NCBI GenBank assembly: GCA_009702955.1
Contig: WLHA01000059.1
Location: 1-6,898, forward strand
DNA: 6,898 bases
Reading direction: 5' to 3'
Source: Actinomycetota bacterium
GTDB taxonomy: Bacteria > Actinomycetota > Acidimicrobiia > IMCC26256
Shown here: positions 1-3,905 of the stretch, in pieces
Numbering within the stretch: the stretch's first letter is position 1
How the letters are laid out: each line of letters starts with the position of its first letter
The notes under the pieces: generated by a model
Seen by the model: the letters and a program-made list of their open reading frames with translations, nothing else
What the model was told of the DNA's origin: nothing
The model's database searches: none
Position numbers and translations under genes: made by a program

Positions 1-1294
1 CATCGAGGCGTACATATTGACTCGCCTCCTCAACAACTCCATAGGGCTCACTTGCAACTACATAAGAGTCGTCTGCAAGCCCAATGTAAAGAGCCTGGCC
101 GCTACCGCGTAGAGCAAGCAAGAGTTGATTTGGATCAGCACCAGAGTGTGCCGCTATTGCCATGCTGCCCTCAAAGGTTGCGACCGTCTTAGCGAACGCT
201 GCGACTAGTGAACCCGAGAGGTCGCTATCGCTACTCAAAGAGGTTTCGCTCGCACTGATCGCTCGCGAGACAAGCGCTGGTATCACTTTCGCGTCTGTCG
301 TTATCTCAGAAGGAATCGAGAGCGAGTTCTGTTCGATCAACTCTCGGAAGTTATCGACATCGCCGTTTAGTGCAGCGGCAACGTACGGACCAGCAACACT
401 CAAGCCAGCGCCCGCAGCCTCGATGCTATTTAGCGGGTGAGCATTGGCCTCGGAGATAATCCCAACACTTGCCCAGCGCGTGTGGCCAAGCACTGCGATC
501 TGCGCGCTATTACCCATTATCGCCAGATGAAGGAGCGCATCCTCCGAGATACTGCCCCTAAGCGCCGCCACGTTGTCGCCCAATTCGCCTATCTCTGCAG
601 CGGCTTTATAGACAAATACGAGAGCCCCATCAACGATGCTGACAGCGCCACCTCGATAAAGCCGATCGTCAGCGCGCTGCGCAACAAGTGAAAGCACATC
701 AGGCGCGGTTAGATCTAGCGCCGGGTTTGTTACAAATAGTTGGAGTCCAGCGGAGTCGCGCCCGCGGACCTCTAAACGATCTATCGCGGAGAGCGCAACC
801 TGCACCGAGTGCATCGCTGCCACCGCTCCATGATTGGTTGCAGGGTCGAGCCCATTGAGCAGTCCAGCAATCGAGCGCGCAGTTTTGATGCGATCATTGC
901 TGACAGCCCACTGAGCATCTTTTACCTCAACCAAAGCCTCATTGAGTTCCTCGAGGTGGTCTGCATCAACAAAACCAGCGTCAAGGATTGCTTCAAGCGC
1001 CTCGATGTTCTTCCTTAGCGAACTCGCCATCGACTCAAGCGACGCCGCGGCAATTGGATCCACTAAGAGCGCTAGTGCCCCCGGCACACCGCGCAGCGAT
1101 TGATCAACAGCTCCAATATGTGCAGCAGCGAGACGGACCTCAGCTGAGGCCTCGAGCGCTCCTCCTGGGCTCTCAAGTAACGCGCGCGCAGACTCGAGGT
1201 GCCCCCGAGCAAGGCCGAGGTCGGCCTCGAGGCCGGTGAGCCCTGGAATGGGCCGATCAGAGGGGCGCCGGAGTACGGCGATGATTCCACACAC
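1..1294 (-). CDS. glmS: Glutamine--fructose-6-phosphate aminotransferase, long form, 3'-truncated by window edge
   Basis: The enzyme makes glucosamine-6-phosphate from fructose-6-phosphate and glutamine in the cytoplasm, the first committed step to UDP-GlcNAc. The visible 431 residues are the N-terminal class II (Ntn) glutaminase domain; the SIS isomerase domains lie beyond the edge. The start is GTG at 1294-1292, because this places Cys2 of the CGIIAV motif as the nucleophile exposed after Met removal. Other family motifs are RLEVRGRDSAGL (173-184), HTRWASVG (271-278), NAHPLN, oxyanion-hole N310-G311, and TTDAKVIP with Asp334. Near the edge, LLLALRGSGQALYIG and VVASEPYGVVEE match the usual end of this domain. 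Odd: about 150 extra residues separate Cys2 from RLEVRG, and nearly 50 more lie before HTRWA. A weak GGTAGG (1312-1307) lies 12 bases upstream, and the gap from glmM is 34 bases. The assignment is firm for a GlmS-type enzyme; substrate identity follows from the glmM neighbour. Confidence 0.9.
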   Translation of the reverse strand, partial: MCGIIAVLRRPSDRPIPGLTGLEADLGLARGHLESARALLESPGGALEASAEVRLAAAHIGAVDQSLRGVPGALALLVDPIAAASLESMASSLRKNIEALEAILDAGFVDADHLEELNEALVEVKDAQWAVSNDRIKTARSIAGLLNGLDPATNHGAVAAMHSVQVALSAIDRLEVRGRDSAGLQLFVTNPALDLTAPDVLSLVAQRADDRLYRGGAVSIVDGALVFVYKAAAEIGELGDNVAALRGSISEDALLHLAIMGNSAQIAVLGHTRWASVGIISEANAHPLNSIEAAGAGLSVAGPYVAAALNGDVDNFRELIEQNSLSIPSEITTDAKVIPALVSRAISASETSLSSDSDLSGSLVAAFAKTVATFEGSMAIAAHSGADPNQLLLALRGSGQALYIGLADDSYVVASEPYGVVEEASQYVRLD

Positions 1295-1328
1295 GCGATC
1301 GTTAAGCCTACCGGCCGGAGGCTGCCCG

Positions 1329-2681
1329 TCAGTCGGCTAAGGGGCCCAATGCGTCTAAGAGTGCTACCCGGAGGATCTCAGCCTGCGCATCAGCGACCCC
1401 GGGCTCGAGAGCCTCCACCATGATTCGAACCACTGGCTCGGTCCCGGAGGCCCGCACTAAGACGCGCCCCCTATCCCCTAGCCCCTGCTCAACAGCCGAG
1501 ACGGCGGCCCAGAAAGCCTCAGCATCCAAAAGCTCCTCACGGCGCGCCACCTTTACGTTGAGAAGCACCTGCGGAGCCTTAGCCACTACCGAGGCGAGAT
1601 CCGCGAGAGAACGCCCTGTGCGCTGCATAACATCAAGCACGCTGATCCCTGTGAGGGTTCCGTCGCCAGTATTGGCGAGTGCGCCGATAATCACATGCCC
1701 GCTCTGCTCGCCACCAAGCACAAGCCCTCGCTCATCCATCGCTGCCTTCACATAACGGTCCCCGACCGGGGTCTCCACCAACTCGATTCCACGAGTAGCG
1801 AATGCTCTCCTCAACCCAAGATTCGCCATCACCGTTGTCGCAACACCGCGCTCTGCAAGCAAGCCTTGATCATCAAGATCAAAGGCAAGCACCGCGAGCA
1901 TCTTGTCTCCATCGACGAGTTCTCCAGACGCATCGACCATCACAACTCGATCCGCATCACCATCAAGAGCGAGGCCGGCATCTGCTTGGAGTTCAACAAC
2001 TGCACGCGCCAGACCAGAGGGATCCGTAGAGCCGCATCCGTCATTTATGTTTCTTCCATTTGGATCAGCGTTGAGAACAGTTACCTCAGCGCCGAGTCCG
2101 CGCAGTGCAAAAGGCGCTACTTCAAACGCAGCACCATTGCCGCAATCCACTATTACTTTAAGTCCGGCGAGAGAGCGCCCCTTGAGTGAATCAACTAAGT
2201 GAGCGACGTAACGATCTGCACTCCCTGGCGCGTAACCCGGATTCAAAATCGCAGCCATGTCATCAAGGTGCACATCGCCCTCGTCCAAAAGCTGCTCGAG
2301 TTGATCCTCGATCGCACTCTGCTGCTCATCCGATATTTTTCCACCGCCGAGCGAGAAGACCTTTACGCCGTTATCAGTCCAAGGGTTGTGGCTAGCGGAG
2401 ATCATCACCCCCACCGCCTCTCTCTCCTGGGCGAGAAGCGCAAGCCCTGGGGTCGGCAGCACACCACAGGTCAGTGAGAGCGCACGCTCACGATGTAGCC
2501 CTGTGCATACCGCTCCCTCGAGTATGTACCCCGACTCGCGAGTATCCCGAGCAATTAGATAGAGGTGGTCTGGGCCGAGAACGCGCGCCAAAGCGCGGCC
2601 AAGGCAATAGACAAACTCCTTTGTGAGGTCGACAGAAGCGACCCCCCGAACGCCATCGGTTCCGAAACGGAGATGAGGCAT
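1329..2681 (-). CDS. glmM: Phosphoglucosamine mutase
   Basis: This cytoplasmic enzyme interconverts glucosamine-6-phosphate and glucosamine-1-phosphate on the way to UDP-GlcNAc and peptidoglycan. The 450-residue product has the normal length and all alpha-D-phosphohexomutase signatures in order: FGTDGVRG (6-13); SASHNP with the phosphorylated catalytic Ser97; the metal-binding LDGDADR loop with Asp240, Asp242 and Asp244; the sugar-binding GGEQSGH loop (323-329); and the phosphate-binding RASGTEP loop (410-416) in the C-terminal domain. SASHNP followed by WTDNGVK fits GlmM better than phosphomannomutases. The ATG at 2681-2679 is kept because FGTDG must lie close to the N terminus; no clear Shine-Dalgarno precedes it, so translation is probably coupled to rpsI, which ends 26 bases upstream. 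The following gene, glmS, supplies its substrate. Confidence 0.97.
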   Translation of the reverse strand: MPHLRFGTDGVRGVASVDLTKEFVYCLGRALARVLGPDHLYLIARDTRESGYILEGAVCTGLHRERALSLTCGVLPTPGLALLAQEREAVGVMISASHNPWTDNGVKVFSLGGGKISDEQQSAIEDQLEQLLDEGDVHLDDMAAILNPGYAPGSADRYVAHLVDSLKGRSLAGLKVIVDCGNGAAFEVAPFALRGLGAEVTVLNADPNGRNINDGCGSTDPSGLARAVVELQADAGLALDGDADRVVMVDASGELVDGDKMLAVLAFDLDDQGLLAERGVATTVMANLGLRRAFATRGIELVETPVGDRYVKAAMDERGLVLGGEQSGHVIIGALANTGDGTLTGISVLDVMQRTGRSLADLASVVAKAPQVLLNVKVARREELLDAEAFWAAVSAVEQGLGDRGRVLVRASGTEPVVRIMVEALEPGVADAQAEILRVALLDALGPLAD

Positions 2682-2707
2682 GGCCGGGTAATTGAAGCGT
2701 TTCGAGA

Positions 2708-3100
2708 CTACCGCTTGGAGTACTGCGGAGCCTTGCGAGCCTTCTTGAGTCCGTACTTACGGCGCTCTTTCTCTCTCGCGTCACGAGTGAGGAGTCCGGC
2801 TTTTTTGAGCTGCGCACGCGACTCTGGGTCAAGTGCAACAAGCGCACGAGCAACTCCGAGGCAGAGGGCTCCAGCTTGTCCGCTGATTCCACCGCCAACG
2901 ATTGTCGCATCAACGTCGTAGACATCTGCAGTCTGAGTAAGGCGCAGTGCCTCGGTCGCCGACATGCGGTGAGTGGCGATACGGAAGTATGCCTCTATGT
3001 CACGGCGGTTGATTGTGATCTTGCCGGTTCCGGGGCGGAGGCGAACACGCGCCACTGCCTCCTTACGTCGACCGGTCGTCTGGATCAATGGCTTGGGCAA
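2708..3100 (-). CDS. rpsI: Small-subunit ribosomal protein S9 (uS9)
   Basis: S9 is a structural protein of the 30S subunit whose C-terminal tail reaches towards the P-site tRNA. The product is 130 residues, the same as the E. coli protein. It shows [11 protein letters not shown] near the N terminus, the S9 signature [20 protein letters not shown] (69-88), the basic [11 protein letters not shown] segment, and the conserved SKR C-terminus (128-130). The start is TTG at 3100-3098: no ATG occurs before residue 46, the TGRRK motif then sits at its usual place, and a good AAGGA site lies six bases upstream. It follows rplM by 22 bases, the classic rplM-rpsI pair, and is presumably cotranscribed with it. 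Confidence 0.97.
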   Translation of the reverse strand: MPKPLIQTTGRRKEAVARVRLRPGTGKITINRRDIEAYFRIATHRMSATEALRLTQTADVYDVDATIVGGGISGQAGALCLGVARALVALDPESRAQLKKAGLLTRDAREKERRKYGLKKARKAPQYSKR

Positions 3101-3106
3101 CTGAAG

Positions 3107-3111
3107 TCCTT
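3107..3111 (-). promoter_or_regulatory. Shine-Dalgarno site of rpsI (supports a TTG start)
   Basis: On the minus strand AAGGA is followed by a six-base spacer and then TTG at 3100. This site sits inside the 22-base gap after the rplM stop and decides the rpsI start, since no in-frame ATG or GTG lies nearby. Confidence 0.8.
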
Positions 3112-3122
3112 AATTCTTTACT

Positions 3123-3587
3123 TTAGGAAGCGGCTTTTGAAGTCTTACGGGATCTTGCTGGCAACGCGCGCTCGACTGGATTCTGAGCAACGTGGGGATG
3201 TGTTGGCCCTGCGTAGACGCGCAGTTTGCGAAGCATCGAACGACCAAGTGGGCCCTTGGGGAGCATGCCGCGAACGGCGAGCTTGATAATGCGATCCGGG
3301 TGACGGTCAAGCATGCGCTGGAGCGATGCCTGCTTAAGTCCACCTGGGTAACCAGAGTGTCGGTAGTACTGCTTCTCGACTGCTTTGCGCGCCGAGATGT
3401 CTAGCTTCGCAGCATTGATAACGATCACATGATCGCCTGTGTCCTGATGAGGAACCCAGATCACCTTGTGCTTACCGCGCAGAAGGTTTGCAACCTCTGT
3501 CGCGAGACGACCCAAGACGGCATCCTCTGCATCAATTACGTGCCAAGCGCGAACAATGTCGGACTCTTTAGGCGTGAAGGTCTTCAC
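3123..3587 (-). CDS. rplM: Large-subunit ribosomal protein L13 (uL13)
   Basis: L13 is an early-assembling protein of the 50S subunit. The 154-residue product begins VKTFTPK (V read as Met), which lines up with the MKTFT start of E. coli L13, and continues with AWHVIDAEDAVLGRLAT, LLRGKHK, HQDTGDHVIVINA and YRHSGYPGG. The signature block VRGMLPKGPLGRSMLRKL runs into RVYAGPTHPH. The C terminus has about 15 residues beyond AQNP, a basic and alanine-rich tail (SRKTSKAAS), slightly longer than in E. coli. I prefer GTG at 3587-3585 for its agreement with the family start. An alternative in-frame GTG at 3596-3594 would add MVF to the N terminus, and ribosome-binding sites for both are weak. It is the first gene of the rplM-rpsI-glmM-glmS operon. 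Confidence 0.96.
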   Translation of the reverse strand: MKTFTPKESDIVRAWHVIDAEDAVLGRLATEVANLLRGKHKVIWVPHQDTGDHVIVINAAKLDISARKAVEKQYYRHSGYPGGLKQASLQRMLDRHPDRIIKLAVRGMLPKGPLGRSMLRKLRVYAGPTHPHVAQNPVERALPARSRKTSKAAS

Positions 3588-3676
3588 GAATACCACTTAC
3601 TCTCTATCGACGGAATCTAAACGGGCATTTGATCCAAGGCAGCCAAGGCCGAGAGGCCGAGCGCCGAGGTTCACAA

Positions 3677-3697
3677 CCAAGACAAAGATGGTCTTGG
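3677..3697 (-). promoter_or_regulatory. Perfect hairpin in the rplM leader
   Basis: On the minus strand CCAAGAC, a seven-base loop, then GTCTTGG form a perfect 7-bp stem. It lies just downstream of the predicted rplM start point and about 90 bases before the start codon. No T-run follows, so it is not an intrinsic terminator. It could be part of an mRNA structure for autogenous control of the ribosomal-protein operon, or simply a stabilising 5' stem; the sequence does not decide. Confidence 0.5.
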
Positions 3698-3709
3698 GAG
3701 CGAGGTGGC

Positions 3710-3739
3710 ATCCTAGCGGCACCGATTCTCCCGCCACAA
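3710..3739 (-). promoter_or_regulatory. Predicted sigma-A-type promoter of the rplM-rpsI-glmM-glmS operon
   Basis: On the minus strand there is a -35-like TTGTGG (3739-3734), an 18-base spacer and a -10 TAGGAT (3715-3710). TAGGAT is a common actinobacterial -10 form (TAnnnT). Transcription would begin near 3703, giving a leader of about 110 bases before rplM. It is the best-matching pair in the intergenic region, but it was predicted by eye. Confidence 0.5.
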
Positions 3740-3826
3740 TCCGGGCCAAAAAGAAGCCGTCGGGCCATGACTCAGAGGCCCAAATTGGAGGTCGAACCTG
3801 CGGACCAAACCCCATTCCCAGAGGGT

Positions 3827-3832
3827 TATGAT
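3827..3832 (+). promoter_or_regulatory. Candidate -10 element for the secreted-protein gene
   Basis: TATGAT matches five of six bases of the TATAAT consensus and lies about 75 bases before the preferred ATG. The region 16-18 bases upstream has no recognisable -35 (an A/C-rich stretch), so the promoter is weak, activator-dependent or wrongly placed. Confidence 0.35.
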
Positions 3833-3862
3833 TTCGCCCTATCACGCTCGCCGATTGGATAA

Positions 3863-3883
3863 ATGAGTGAATTTCTCAAATAG
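3863..3883 (+). CDS. Possible six-codon upstream ORF (MSEFLK)
   Basis: ATG at 3863 opens a frame of six codons ending in TAG at 3881-3883, nine bases before the AAGGAG of the large secreted protein. It has no strong ribosome-binding site of its own (TTGGAT upstream). It might be a leader peptide that affects translation of the next gene, or chance; nothing but position supports it. Confidence 0.15.
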   Translation: MSEFLK

Positions 3884-3892
3884 CAAGCAGCC

Positions 3893-3898
3893 AAGGAG
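3893..3898 (+). promoter_or_regulatory. Shine-Dalgarno site that sets the secreted protein's start
   Basis: AAGGAG lies seven bases before ATG at 3906. This near-consensus site argues for ATG 3906 over the longer in-frame GTG at 3867, which lacks a ribosome-binding site. Confidence 0.8.
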
Positions 3899-3905
3899 CG
3901 CTGGC

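Larger units (their letters stand above)
3597..3866. other. Divergent intergenic region between rplM and the secreted-protein gene
   Basis: This stretch holds the 5' leader and promoter of the rplM operon on the minus strand and the upstream region of the secreted protein on the plus strand. No convincing gene lies here: the open frames crossing it have no Shine-Dalgarno, no known motif and no low-complexity pattern typical of a real product. It is richer in small inverted repeats (3651-3662 and 3677-3697) than the surrounding coding DNA. Confidence 0.7.

Noticed and set aside
1138..1149. Perfect 12-base palindrome CCTCAGCTGAGG, with another (CGGCCTCGAGGCCG) at 1222-1235
   Set aside because: Both lie inside the glmS coding region, differ from each other, and are unremarkable in GC-rich coding DNA. 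No regulatory role is supported.
1..1290. Several plus-strand frames of 60-90 codons
   Set aside because: They are antisense to glmS, whose frame carries many family motifs; none has a ribosome-binding site or recognisable product.
1295..1328. Possible glmS ribozyme or riboswitch before glmS
   Set aside because: The gap between glmM and glmS is only 34 bases, too short for the glmS ribozyme, and no matching core is visible.
1695..2189. A 164-codon plus-strand frame opposite glmM
   Set aside because: Its translation is low-quality (His/Arg/Ser-rich, no motifs), and it mirrors the strongly conserved glmM coding frame.
3677..3697. Intrinsic terminator between the divergent genes
   Set aside because: The hairpin has no following T-run on either strand, and no gene ends towards it.
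3597..3845. An 82-codon minus-strand frame (GTG start) ending exactly at the longer rplM start
   Set aside because: No Shine-Dalgarno, no known motif, unusual Pro/Gly-rich composition, and it spans the predicted rplM promoter and leader.
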